NCBI RefSeq assembly: GCF_000014225.1
Contig: NC_008228.1
Span: forward strand, 3,596,001 to 3,660,000
Direction: 5' to 3'
Origin: Paraglaciecola sp. T6c
GTDB taxonomy: Bacteria > Pseudomonadota > Gammaproteobacteria > Enterobacterales > Alteromonadaceae
DNA length: 64,000 nucleotides
In this document: one piece after another, positions 27,460-35,938 of the stretch
Numbering within the stretch: the first letter of the stretch is position 1
How the letters are laid out: each line of letters begins with the position of its first letter
Position numbers and translations under genes: made by a program
Notes under the pieces: generated by a model
The model's database searches: none
Told to the model about the DNA's origin: nothing
What the model saw: the letters and a program-made list of their open reading frames with translations, nothing else

Positions 27460-28542
27460 TTAACGATCTTGATCGATAACACCGCGACGTATCTGGTCTT
27501 GCTCAATCGATTCAAATAGCGCTTTGAAGTTCCCTTCCCCGAACCCCTCGTTCCCTTTTCTCTGAATTATCTCAAAAAAAACAGGTCCGATAACCGTATC
27601 AGTGAAAATCTGTAGCAAAATGCCGTCTCTCATTGGTGCGCCATCAATTAAGAGTTTTAAGCTTTGTAAGTCAGCCAAGTTCTCACCGTTTCCAGCAACG
27701 CGAGCGTCAACGCCTTCATAATAGGTGTCGGGAGTATCCATAAAGTTTACACCTACATTGCGTAAGGTTTTAACCGTCTGATAAATATCATTAGTACAGA
27801 GCGCGATATGCTGAATACCCTCTCCATTGTACTCACGAATAAACTCTTCAATTTGGGATTTATCGTCAGAAGATTCGTTTATTGGAATACGAATTTTTCC
27901 GCAAGGCGATGTCATAGCCCTGCTCACCAGACCGGTTAATTTCCCTTCGATATCAAAATGACGAACTTCTCTAAAATTACCTAACCGTTCATAGAAGTTT
28001 GCCCACACTACCATGTTGCCGCGTTTCACATTGTGCGTTAGGTGATCCAGAGTCAAAAGACCAGCGTCACACTCTTTCATCTTCTCACGCCAGTTGGGGT
28101 AAAAGCGAAAATCCACCTCATAAATAGAATCATCACCATAGCGATCAACAAAGTAAAGTGTACTCTCGCCTATGCCATAGACCGCAGGAATATTCAGCTC
28201 CATAGCTCCTAAGTTCCCAACAAATGCTTTTGCGCCGTTCTCAAGCGCGTGTTCGAACGCTACCTTGCCGTCTTTTACTCTAAATGCCATACCGCACACA
28301 CTAGGACCGCGCAACCTAGCGAACTCCTGTGCTTGCGAAGCATGTTCAGCGTTAATAATGAAGTTAATGTCTCCCTGCTTATACAACCAAACACGCTTTG
28401 ATCTGTGTTTTGCTACCTCAGCAAACCCTAAAGAGCTAAACAAATCAGCTAAATCCTTTATTCCTTTTTCATCGGCTGCGGTATATTCGACGAATTCGAA
28501 ACCATCGGTATTTAATGGATTGTAGTGCGTATCTGGACACAT
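27460..28542 (-). CDS. hppD: 4-hydroxyphenylpyruvate dioxygenase
   Basis: HppD converts 4-hydroxyphenylpyruvate to homogentisate in tyrosine degradation. The product is 360 residues from the ATG at 28542 (MCPDTHYNPLNTDGFEFVEY). Two vicinal-oxygen-chelate domains are seen. The iron ligands are in LDHLTHNV, GIQHIALCTND and GPVFFEIIQRKG, a 2-His-1-Glu set. The upstream extension of the frame to 28644 lacks the family N terminus. Homogentisate 1,2-dioxygenase and the later enzymes of the route are not in the window. A TyrR-box-like site lies about 105 bp before the start. Confidence 0.96.
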   Translation of the reverse strand: MCPDTHYNPLNTDGFEFVEYTAADEKGIKDLADLFSSLGFAEVAKHRSKRVWLYKQGDINFIINAEHASQAQEFARLRGPSVCGMAFRVKDGKVAFEHALENGAKAFVGNLGAMELNIPAVYGIGESTLYFVDRYGDDSIYEVDFRFYPNWREKMKECDAGLLTLDHLTHNVKRGNMVVWANFYERLGNFREVRHFDIEGKLTGLVSRAMTSPCGKIRIPINESSDDKSQIEEFIREYNGEGIQHIALCTNDIYQTVKTLRNVGVNFMDTPDTYYEGVDARVAGNGENLADLQSLKLLIDGAPMRDGILLQIFTDTVIGPVFFEIIQRKGNEGFGEGNFKALFESIEQDQIRRGVIDQDR

Positions 28543-28646
28543 AATTTTCTCGTTATTGTTTGTCGATAAGGCACTAATAGAGCGTAAAAACGAAGTGGTG
28601 AATAGAGGAAAAAAGTGATCAGTTAAAACAAACGAAACGAACAAAA

Positions 28647-28664
28647 AGTAACATAAACTTTACA
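28647..28664. promoter_or_regulatory. TyrR-box-like operator upstream of hppD
   Basis: AGTAACATAAACTTTACA matches the TyrR box TGTAAA-N6-TTTACA at 10 of 12 half-site positions with the exact spacing. It is in the 203-bp gap between tyrR and hppD. Confidence 0.6.
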
Positions 28665-28745
28665 TTACATTTTTTGCTCGCTTCAAGCGGTCAGAATCGC
28701 CAATATTAAGTATGAGCTTGTCAACTTAACGCTACAGAGTTGTAG

Positions 28746-30302
28746 TTATATCTTTACGGACTTTTTATTTATTCCATAATCACGAAGCTTATTCGCAATA
28801 GCGGTATGACTAAGACCCAGTTTTTTTGCTAAAAGCCTTGAGCTGGGGTAACTCGGGTAAAGCCGCTGTAAAATACTTTTTTCAAAGCGTTTTACTTCTT
28901 CGTCTAAACTACCATCGAAGTCTTCGGTCACAAAACTCATGGCATTGGCACTCGAAGGGATTTGAATATGCTCCTTTCCAAGCTCATTGCCTTCCAGCAA
29001 AGAGACCGCCCGATAGAGCACATTCTCTAATTGACGCACATTGCCAAACCAAGGATAGGCTTGAATATAATCGACACAGGATTTGGTTAATTTAGGGACT
29101 TTACGACCCAGCGTCAGGCTGTGCTGCTTCAAAAAGGTTTCCGCTAAAGGAATGATGTCCATTTTACGTTCACGCAATGGCGGAATTCCCAAACTGAGCA
29201 CATTTAAACGGTAATATAAGTCCTCTCGAAAACGTCCCTCTTGGACTAACTGAGCGAGGTCTTTTTGCGTTGTGCAAATAAACCTGACATCTACTTTTAC
29301 TTCTTTAGTATCTCCAACGCGCCTAAACTTTCCATCTTGAAGCACGCGTAGTAACTTCGCTTGTAGTTGAGGCGACATATCCCCGACTTCATCAAGGAAT
29401 AAACTTCCACCCTGTGCAAGTTCAAGTAACCCTTCTTTCCCTGTACTTTGCCCAAAGGCGCCGGCGGCATATCCAAATAGCTCAGTTTCAGCTACGTTGT
29501 CAGGCAGCGAAGCACAATTTAACACTAAAAAACTGGCGTCTTTTCTTCGACTTGCTTCGTGACAGGCATGGGCGATTAACTCTTTGCCTGTGCCTGTTTC
29601 GCCGTACAATATAATTGGGCCATCAAGCTCAGCCATCCGCTTAGCCTCACGAACCACTTTTTTCATCACCTTGCTCGAGGCTTGAATCGACATAAAACTG
29701 TCAAGTGACGCCTCGTGAAATACGGTTAATTGCTGTCCTAGGCGCTGTTCTGACTTAAGCATAAATACTGCTCCAGCTAAAATAGGGTCGCCTCCAGAAT
29801 CAGGCACCATAACGGGTAAGATATCGGCTAAGTAATTTTGCTCAATGAAGCGTACCTTCTGCGTAAGGCTGGCAATCTTCTTACTTTCTAACCAGCGCAG
29901 TGTATTGAACCCTTTCACTAACTCATCGATATCAACACCGATCAGTGCTTCACGCTCGGTTTCTAAACTCGCTGTAACCGCATCATTAATAAGCAAAATC
30001 CGCCCTTTGGTATCAACGGAAAATACAGGGTCTGGTAAGGTTTGTAGAAGTGCGCGTAACTGATTTTGCTCCCGTTCGAGGGGCATAAAAGGAATAGTTT
30101 TCACATCATCGATACCTGCTATCTTTCTAATTTTTGGCATCAGATGTTGGAAGTGCTCGAAATCCATATTTGGGAAACTTAGGTAAATTTTACCCATTTC
30201 ATTGATTTCAATACCGCGTAAGTCGACCTCATGACTGACCAAAATATCGAGGACATCTTGCGTGATCCCCAGACGGTCCTGACAGCTTATTTCCAGACGC
30301 AT
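28746..30302 (-). CDS. tyrR: TyrR, aromatic amino acid-responsive regulator
   Basis: A 518-residue TyrR/PhhR protein: ACT domain (residues 1-75), PAS domain (about 78-185), AAA+ domain (about 205-440; Walker A GETGTGKELIAHACH) and a C-terminal helix-turn-helix (SSRLLAKKLGLSHTAIANKL). The sigma-54 contact loop reads GAFGQS where sigma-54 activators have GAFTGA, so it should act at sigma-70 promoters like E. coli TyrR. It lies between phhA and hppD, whose products degrade phenylalanine and tyrosine, and TyrR-box-like sites precede all three genes. Confidence 0.94.
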   Translation of the reverse strand: MRLEISCQDRLGITQDVLDILVSHEVDLRGIEINEMGKIYLSFPNMDFEHFQHLMPKIRKIAGIDDVKTIPFMPLEREQNQLRALLQTLPDPVFSVDTKGRILLINDAVTASLETEREALIGVDIDELVKGFNTLRWLESKKIASLTQKVRFIEQNYLADILPVMVPDSGGDPILAGAVFMLKSEQRLGQQLTVFHEASLDSFMSIQASSKVMKKVVREAKRMAELDGPIILYGETGTGKELIAHACHEASRRKDASFLVLNCASLPDNVAETELFGYAAGAFGQSTGKEGLLELAQGGSLFLDEVGDMSPQLQAKLLRVLQDGKFRRVGDTKEVKVDVRFICTTQKDLAQLVQEGRFREDLYYRLNVLSLGIPPLRERKMDIIPLAETFLKQHSLTLGRKVPKLTKSCVDYIQAYPWFGNVRQLENVLYRAVSLLEGNELGKEHIQIPSSANAMSFVTEDFDGSLDEEVKRFEKSILQRLYPSYPSSRLLAKKLGLSHTAIANKLRDYGINKKSVKI

Positions 30303-30324
30303 AGCAATTCTTAATTTTAATTAA

Positions 30325-30342
30325 TGTAAAGATAATATTACA
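30325..30342. promoter_or_regulatory. TyrR-box-like operator upstream of tyrR
   Basis: TGTAAAGATAATATTACA matches TGTAAA-N6-TTTACA at 11 of 12 half-site positions. It is 22 bp before the tyrR start codon, a position fit for autorepression. Confidence 0.65.
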
Positions 30343-30434
30343 CAAAGTCACGCAGCAACACACCACATAAAACTATCCAGATGTGCCTTTAGGTGAGTAA
30401 ATTCTCTGCAGATTGTTACGAAATGTAAGTGTTG

Positions 30435-31235
30435 CTAGCTAGTCACGCTACTCTTTTGCTCAAACATAGCGGGATATAAACCTAATTGCCGTCCCTGCTC
30501 TACTAACGCCATAATATCTGTGTTAGCTAAATCAAATAGTGATGAAAGCGAGTCGATGACAAAATATATAGGTTGAATAATATCAATACGATAAGGCGTA
30601 CGCATCACCACGAGTGGGTTCATTTCACGACGCTCCGCGCTGGCATTTTCTAGCGCGAAGCGAGTCTCTTTAGGTGAGGATAAAATTCCCCCACCATAGA
30701 TACGCATTCCTTCATCAGTATTCACTAAACCAAATTCCACAGTAAACCAATAAAGGCGCGCTAGATATTGGCGCTCTTTTGGCGAGGCGGCATATCCGAG
30801 TTTGCCATAGGTATGGGTAAAATGAGCAAAATCAGGGTTGGTAAGTAACGGACAGTGACCAAATATTTCATGAAAAACATCTGGCTCTTGTAAGTAATCA
30901 AATTCCTCTTCATTGCGAATAAATGTCGCGACAGGGAATTGCTTATTGGCCAGTAATTTAAAAAACGAATCGAAATTAATTAAGGCTGAAACTTGAACGA
31001 CCTGCCAGCCGGTAGTCTCTGCCAGTACGGCATTAACCTCTGCCAGTTGCGGCACGCGATCCTCAGGTAAATTAAGTAACGCTAAGCCTTGCAAGTATTC
31101 ATCACAGGCACGTCCGTTTAGCAGGCCTTTTTGCTGATGAAACAGGCGCTGCCACCTTTTATTTTCAGAGTCACTCCAATGAACAACACCGTTTGCATCA
31201 GGATCATGTGAGATATATTGAGATTGCTTAGTCAT
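30435..31235 (-). CDS. phhA: Phenylalanine 4-hydroxylase
   Basis: PhhA hydroxylates phenylalanine to tyrosine with a pterin cofactor and iron. The 266-residue protein has the iron-binding HEIFGHCP (about residues 130-137) and the third ligand Glu in YWFTVEFGLV, together with PDVFHE and YGGGILSSPKET. Length is that of bacterial monomeric enzymes. The usual partner gene phhB (pterin-4a-carbinolamine dehydratase) is not adjacent. It lies upstream of tyrR and hppD on the same strand, giving a phenylalanine-to-homogentisate set. Confidence 0.96.
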   Translation of the reverse strand: MTKQSQYISHDPDANGVVHWSDSENKRWQRLFHQQKGLLNGRACDEYLQGLALLNLPEDRVPQLAEVNAVLAETTGWQVVQVSALINFDSFFKLLANKQFPVATFIRNEEEFDYLQEPDVFHEIFGHCPLLTNPDFAHFTHTYGKLGYAASPKERQYLARLYWFTVEFGLVNTDEGMRIYGGGILSSPKETRFALENASAERREMNPLVVMRTPYRIDIIQPIYFVIDSLSSLFDLANTDIMALVEQGRQLGLYPAMFEQKSSVTS

Positions 31236-31661
31236 AATAACAAAACTGCCATATTTGAGTCATTCTTCGCACGAAGTCTACCCAAAACTGACTAAATCAG
31301 AAGACACAAGCTAGCAACAATAAAATTACAAAATGTAAACATTAAGCTACAAAACAGTATTGTCCATACTCTAAAGAAAAGTAGATCTGTTTTAACTTAT
31401 CCGTGCGAATTTCGGCTTATATGGAGGCTAGGTTAATCTCAAGACAAACCTGCAGATTTTATGGTTAGGGGGTATAAAAAAGAGTAAAGCACACCAATGG
31501 CGCCTTAGATAACACTAGTGCACAACTCATACTGCGCTGGATGCTTTTGAAGCAACGCCACTCACTTATACATACTCCATACAAACTCACCTTCCGTAAA
31601 TGGCTTACGGGCTGCAGCGGTGCATCACAGTACAGGTCCACAATCCTTAAATAAAAAGCCC
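31236..31661. other. Gene-free region between ycjF and phhA
   Basis: A 426-bp stretch that should contain the phhA promoter. The only site recognised is a TyrR-box-like sequence at 31334-31351. No ORF, RNA or terminator was evident. Confidence 0.5.
31334..31351. promoter_or_regulatory. TyrR-box-like operator upstream of phhA
   Basis: TGTAAACATTAAGCTACA has a perfect left half-site and 4 of 6 matches in the right half-site, with the correct 6-bp spacing. It lies about 100 bp before phhA, weaker than the sites before tyrR and hppD. Confidence 0.5.
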
Positions 31662-32738
31662 TTATTTCAGCTGCTTATGCAAATCTGTCAATATTTTCTT
31701 ACTTAACTGATTCAAACCTGGTCGCTTCACTGACAGCCAAGGTAAAGGCCTACAACTATGGATTGCATTTAAACCAATTCTGGCGGTTAGTACCCCCGCC
31801 CCCATTCCTTGGGCGATACGAGTGGACAGCTTGCCAGTAATACTTGCCCCAAGGGCGTAATTGCCTGCGTCAGAGATGATTTCAGCAGCACCTGCGTAAA
31901 GCATATTTTTAAACACTTGCCGAATCAAAGCGATGCGTCCCCAATACCCTAAGTGTACACCGTACACTTCACTCACCTGTTGCATCATGCGAATATTCCG
32001 CCACAGCACAATTGCCATATCCACCAGCGCAAACGGACTCACTGCAATCATCACGCTTGATGCGCCTGCGTTACGCATCACCTTAGCCAGTGCAGCTTGA
32101 TCCACCTTGGTGATGACTTGTTGTTCAAACAAGCTCAATACTTCAGTGTCGGTATGGTGCTCATCAATGCTCTTTTGCCACAACGCTACCTCGTTTTCGT
32201 AGCCTGCTGGCAGCGTGTTAGCAATGTCTAAACAATGTTGTTTAGCCAGCCCTATTGCGGGTGTCGCGTAAAGCTCCAAAGAGATTTGGCGGGAAGCGCT
32301 TTGTCTTTTAAGGCGCTTTAAGCCACGCCACTCACTGTACAAAGCAGCAAATACTAACGCTAATATGGACACACCAATGGCCAACCAGATGCCACTAAGC
32401 CAATCTTCGCTTAGATACATATCGCGTATAAAAAGGCCTATCTCTACAAAGCTTGCAAGCAGTACAACCACGCTCAGCATAGTGAAAAACGTTACCAACC
32501 ATCGTTTACGTTTAGGCGTGTTTTCATCAACATCATTATCATGCGTAGTGTCAAATTCATACTCATCTTGAGCCAAAGCCTGCCAATTTGCAGCAGGATC
32601 GATAGTCGCGGCGCGTCGAATAGGTTCGAGTGGAACCTCTTCAGATTGGGAGGGTAAAAGTACCTTGGACTTGATATTCTCAGGGCCTTCCTTACCTTCA
32701 ACCTCTGGTTTGTCAATATTGTTGTCAAGCGTACTCAT
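31662..32738 (-). CDS. ycjF: YcjF, inner-membrane DUF697 protein
   Basis: A 358-residue protein of the YcjF/TIGR01620 family: a polar N-terminal third, two adjacent membrane segments (about residues 82-130), and the DUF697 region with further hydrophobic stretches (SSVMIAVSPFALVDMAIVLWRNIRM, about 232-256). It is partner of YcjX in Psp-linked loci and its start overlaps the ycjX stop by 4 bp. The function is not established; both are induced with phage-shock genes in E. coli. Confidence 0.9.
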   Translation of the reverse strand: MSTLDNNIDKPEVEGKEGPENIKSKVLLPSQSEEVPLEPIRRAATIDPAANWQALAQDEYEFDTTHDNDVDENTPKRKRWLVTFFTMLSVVVLLASFVEIGLFIRDMYLSEDWLSGIWLAIGVSILALVFAALYSEWRGLKRLKRQSASRQISLELYATPAIGLAKQHCLDIANTLPAGYENEVALWQKSIDEHHTDTEVLSLFEQQVITKVDQAALAKVMRNAGASSVMIAVSPFALVDMAIVLWRNIRMMQQVSEVYGVHLGYWGRIALIRQVFKNMLYAGAAEIISDAGNYALGASITGKLSTRIAQGMGAGVLTARIGLNAIHSCRPLPWLSVKRPGLNQLSKKILTDLHKQLK

Positions 32739-34159
32739 CGTATTTTATCTCCAAGAATAAACTCTAGGACTCTGTCCATTCTGATATGCGGCAATGCATG
32801 ATTTTCTTCTCTGACGGGCGGTGCGAAGCGGGGAAAATCAAACCCCTGCTGACGCCAAAATTGACCGTCGGGGCACTTTGCTGGTACATCCCCTGGAAAC
32901 AAACGAATAGGTTTTCCGTCAGCATCTGCGCCTTGCAAAATCTGAATGTCTTGCCCCGCATGCTCAGCTCTGCCAGCACGAGACGCCCGAATAGCGGCTA
33001 TTGCTGTAGATTCTGTGGATACACCATCAAATTGCATTTGTTTTCTTGCATTGTGTAGCATGGAGTCCAACAATTTCACCAAGTTACTTTGCTGATCAGG
33101 AGTGACATGATCAGCTTTGCTTGCGGCAAAAATGAGTTTATCAATTTTAGGTGTGAACAAACGTGATAATAAATTCGATTTTCCATAGGAAAAACTGGTT
33201 AGCAGCCAATTCAATGCGCGCTGCAAATCGTCAAAATGCGCTTTGCCATTATTTAACGCAGATAAACAATCTACCAATACAACTTGGCGATCGAAGCGTT
33301 TAAAATGCTCTACATAAAACGGTTTAACGACTTGCTCTTGATAGTGTTCATAGCGTCTGAAAAGTAAGTCTTGATTGCTGCCCTTTCGCTTACGATTTTG
33401 TGCGAGTCGTTCAATCTGTGTTGCTGATAATGGGAAAAAGTCCAACACTGGCGCACCGGCCAACTCACCTGGCAGAATAAAACGCCCAGGTTGCAGCAGT
33501 TGAAACCCAGCATTGCGACACTTATGCAGATAATCAGTATACAGTTTGGCAACGTGCTTTAGGCCGAGCTCATCTCCCTCCGCGTCTAAATCGAGTGCAT
33601 CCCTGGCTATCAGAAAATCGCTGGCCAGTGCTTGACGCTCCAGTGACTGAAGCTCCGATTCACAATATTCTGACCATGCTAAAAAATCCATTTCCAATAA
33701 AGGTAAGTCGAGCAACCATTCGCCCGGATAATCAGTAATATCAAGTGTGAGCTTAGTATCTTCACTTATGTAACGGGATAGGCCAGAGTCTTTGCGATAA
33801 CGAATGTGTAGCCTCACTTGACTGATGCCAGTCGTTGACTCAGGCCAAGTCGGCGGCGAAGCATTCAGCGCTTGCATCGCTTGCTCATAGGCAAAACGTT
33901 TTAAACTAAGATTGGGTTGCGCTTCACGCTTTACCCCAATCAAGCGCTCTTCTCTCACCACTGAGAAAAAGGCTAATTCAGCCGTTTCATTTGCTTCTAA
34001 TAGCTGGTTAACAATCGAGGTTATGAACGCTGTTTTGCCACTGCCACTCAAACCGGTCACGGCAAGATTAAGATGCCTATCGGCGATACGTGCCCCAGTC
34101 ACTTTCACGTTATGCTTCACTTTCTCGATTAAGTGGCTGGTATTTAACAGTTTTTTCAT
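32735..34159 (-). CDS. ycjX: YcjX, P-loop protein (DUF463)
   Basis: A 474-residue predicted P-loop NTPase of the YcjX family, with Walker A VTGLSGSGKTAFITS (about residues 33-47), the following switch-like segments LDITDYPGEWLLDLPLL (about 126-142) and VVLVDCLSALN, and a C-terminal RMDRVLEFILGDK. It is coupled to ycjF by a 4-bp ATGA overlap. It lies downstream of pspABC, the usual place, and belongs to the envelope-stress regulon in other gammaproteobacteria. Confidence 0.92.
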   Translation of the reverse strand: MKKLLNTSHLIEKVKHNVKVTGARIADRHLNLAVTGLSGSGKTAFITSIVNQLLEANETAELAFFSVVREERLIGVKREAQPNLSLKRFAYEQAMQALNASPPTWPESTTGISQVRLHIRYRKDSGLSRYISEDTKLTLDITDYPGEWLLDLPLLEMDFLAWSEYCESELQSLERQALASDFLIARDALDLDAEGDELGLKHVAKLYTDYLHKCRNAGFQLLQPGRFILPGELAGAPVLDFFPLSATQIERLAQNRKRKGSNQDLLFRRYEHYQEQVVKPFYVEHFKRFDRQVVLVDCLSALNNGKAHFDDLQRALNWLLTSFSYGKSNLLSRLFTPKIDKLIFAASKADHVTPDQQSNLVKLLDSMLHNARKQMQFDGVSTESTAIAAIRASRAGRAEHAGQDIQILQGADADGKPIRLFPGDVPAKCPDGQFWRQQGFDFPRFAPPVREENHALPHIRMDRVLEFILGDKIR

Positions 34160-34321
34160 TGCGACATCCTATTAAACTAATGAACGGTCTTGAGCACAGA
34201 GCAATCACACAGAGTAAGTCATTCGATATGGAGGCAAGAGGTCAAATTGAAAGGGTATCGGCCTGCTCATGTTTACTAAGCGTAACCATGGCACAGGCCT
34301 AAAAATCAGGTACAGCAAGGT

Positions 34322-34783
34322 TTATAAATTATTAATTTCGCGATTTAATTGATATTGAGCAGAAGTTACATACGTTTCAATCTGTCTTAATCGCACTTCA
34401 TTTTTCTCAAATCGCTGTTTTATATCCGCGAAGGCTTGCTTAGGGGGCTCACCTGATTGCCACACCTTAGATTTTACTTTTACCTTCTCTTCTTCATCTT
34501 CACTGGCGTTTTGCCACCCTTTACCGCCTGAGGTCGATTGACCTCCTTGATGGCGGGTACTTTTAGCAGTCGAAGAACTGTGACGCGTTGATTTTTTTTC
34601 TAAAATAAACCAAGCCGCCACATAACTTACCACCACAAACGTGCCTGCCGTTAAGAAGAAAGCAGATACCACTAAAATACGTACTAGCCATAACTCGATG
34701 CCAAAGTACTCTGCGACTCCAGCACACACCCCGGCAATTTTACCTTTGTCCGGATCACGTGTTAACTCGCCTCTGGTATTCAT
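34322..34783 (-). CDS. pspC: PspC, phage shock protein C
   Basis: PspC is an inner-membrane activator of the phage shock response. From the ATG at 34783, which overlaps the pspB stop in ATGA, the product is 153 residues. The PspC domain is TRDPDKGKIAGVCAGVAEYF, followed by a membrane helix (about 37-63). The C-terminal part is charged and predicted coiled coil. An earlier in-frame start at 34798 is less likely because of the overlap pattern. Confidence 0.92.
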   Translation of the reverse strand: MNTRGELTRDPDKGKIAGVCAGVAEYFGIELWLVRILVVSAFFLTAGTFVVVSYVAAWFILEKKSTRHSSSTAKSTRHQGGQSTSGGKGWQNASEDEEEKVKVKSKVWQSGEPPKQAFADIKQRFEKNEVRLRQIETYVTSAQYQLNREINNL

Positions 34784-35016
34784 ACCTTGTTTCTCCACTG
34801 CGGCGCCTCTGCGTCAAGAATAGATTCTAACGTGTGGATCCTATCTGCCATTTTCTCTGCTCGGTCAGCTAGCCCTTGAAGGGTAGCGTATTCTTCATCA
34901 GACAATCCTTGGCTAATCTGTTTCTTACTGCGGTAATGCAAAATTAACCAAATCGGGGCGACAATCACCATAAATATGATGATTGGCGCAATAATTATCC
35001 CAATGATATCTTCCAC
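34780..35016 (-). CDS. pspB: PspB, phage shock protein B
   Basis: A 78-residue protein with one N-terminal membrane helix (about residues 6-28) and a cytoplasmic coiled coil with the family pattern GLSDEEYATLQGLADRAEKMADRI. PspB and PspC sense membrane stress and relieve PspA inhibition of PspF. It lies 22 bp after pspA and overlaps pspC by 4 bp. Confidence 0.93.
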   Translation of the reverse strand: MEDIIGIIIAPIIIFMVIVAPIWLILHYRSKKQISQGLSDEEYATLQGLADRAEKMADRIHTLESILDAEAPQWRNKV

Positions 35017-35038
35017 AACCTTTCTCCTTTAATCGATA

Positions 35039-35722
35039 TTAGTCTTGATTTTTCGAATCAGCTGATTGCTTCTTCACTTTCTTCTTCAATGCCGCTAACG
35101 CATCATCTATGTCATCATCGGCGGCTAAATCAGCAAACTCATCCGCTAAGGTCTTTTTACCAAGATCATATGCATCCACTTGAGATTCTAGATCATCTAT
35201 TTTACGCTCATATTGCTCAAAGCGTCCCATAGCGGCATCGACTTTGCCATCGTTCAAGGTACGCTTAATATCCAAACGAGAACTTACCGTTTTTTGACGC
35301 ATGATAATGGTTTTCTGACGAGCTTTAGCATCTGCCAGTTTATCCTGTAATTGCGTCACTTCACTTTGTAATTTACTAATTTGCTCATCTACCGCTGATA
35401 GCTCAGCGTCAAGCGTTACCGCATATTCATCACACTTTTTCTTTTCTTGTAGGGCCGCACGAGCAAGATCTTCTCGGTCTTTATTGATCGCTAGCTCAGC
35501 TTTGCTCTGCCAGTCACGACCCTCGTTTTGCAATTTACTAATTTGCGCTGTAATTTCCTTTTTATTAGCGATTGTTTTCGCCGAGGCTGAACGTACTTCA
35601 ACCAATGTGTCTTCCATTTCTTGTATAATTAAGCGCACCATTTTTTCAGGATCTTCCGCCTTATCTAAAATGGCGTTGATATTTGAGTTCACTATGTCTG
35701 TGAAACGCGAGAATATACCCAT
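35039..35722 (-). CDS. pspA: PspA, phage shock protein A
   Basis: PspA is an ESCRT-III-like coiled-coil protein that binds stressed membranes and inhibits PspF. The 227-residue product is almost wholly helical, starts MGIFSRFTDIVNSNINAILDKAEDPEKM (amphipathic membrane-binding helix and family motif) and is of usual length. It heads the pspABC operon, divergent from pspF. A possible sigma-54 promoter is at 35799-35813. Confidence 0.96.
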   Translation of the reverse strand: MGIFSRFTDIVNSNINAILDKAEDPEKMVRLIIQEMEDTLVEVRSASAKTIANKKEITAQISKLQNEGRDWQSKAELAINKDREDLARAALQEKKKCDEYAVTLDAELSAVDEQISKLQSEVTQLQDKLADAKARQKTIIMRQKTVSSRLDIKRTLNDGKVDAAMGRFEQYERKIDDLESQVDAYDLGKKTLADEFADLAADDDIDDALAALKKKVKKQSADSKNQD

Positions 35723-35798
35723 AGTCTTTACCTCTATATAATGTCAGCTAATGGTGAACAACTAGCATGTGCTGGAAGCTCGTCTTGGTGATTACTAT

Positions 35799-35813
35799 TC
35801 AATTAGCAGGCCA
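35799..35813 (-). promoter_or_regulatory. Possible sigma-54 promoter of pspABC
   Basis: On the minus strand TGGCCTGCTAATTGA has the TGGC of the -24 element and TTG of the -12 element at the right spacing (consensus TGGCAC-N5-TTGC), but A replaces the C of the -12 GC. It lies 76 bp before the pspA start, and pspF encodes a sigma-54 activator. Confidence 0.4.
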
Positions 35814-35861
35814 ACTTAGTGTAATGACTAAATATCTGATTTTAAACAAATATTAATTTAC

Positions 35862-35877
35862 TCTCAGTCGACTGAGA
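35862..35877. promoter_or_regulatory. 16-bp perfect palindrome between pspA and pspF
   Basis: TCTCAGTCGACTGAGA is a perfect 16-bp palindrome, about 50 bp upstream of the putative pspA sigma-54 promoter and 62 bp before the pspF start. Its position fits a PspF enhancer-binding site that also represses pspF, by analogy with the E. coli arrangement. Confidence 0.5.
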
Positions 35878-35938
35878 TCTACAATTATAATTACATACAC
35901 CACAAGTTAGTCGATTAGACCACTTTTTGAGGATATTG

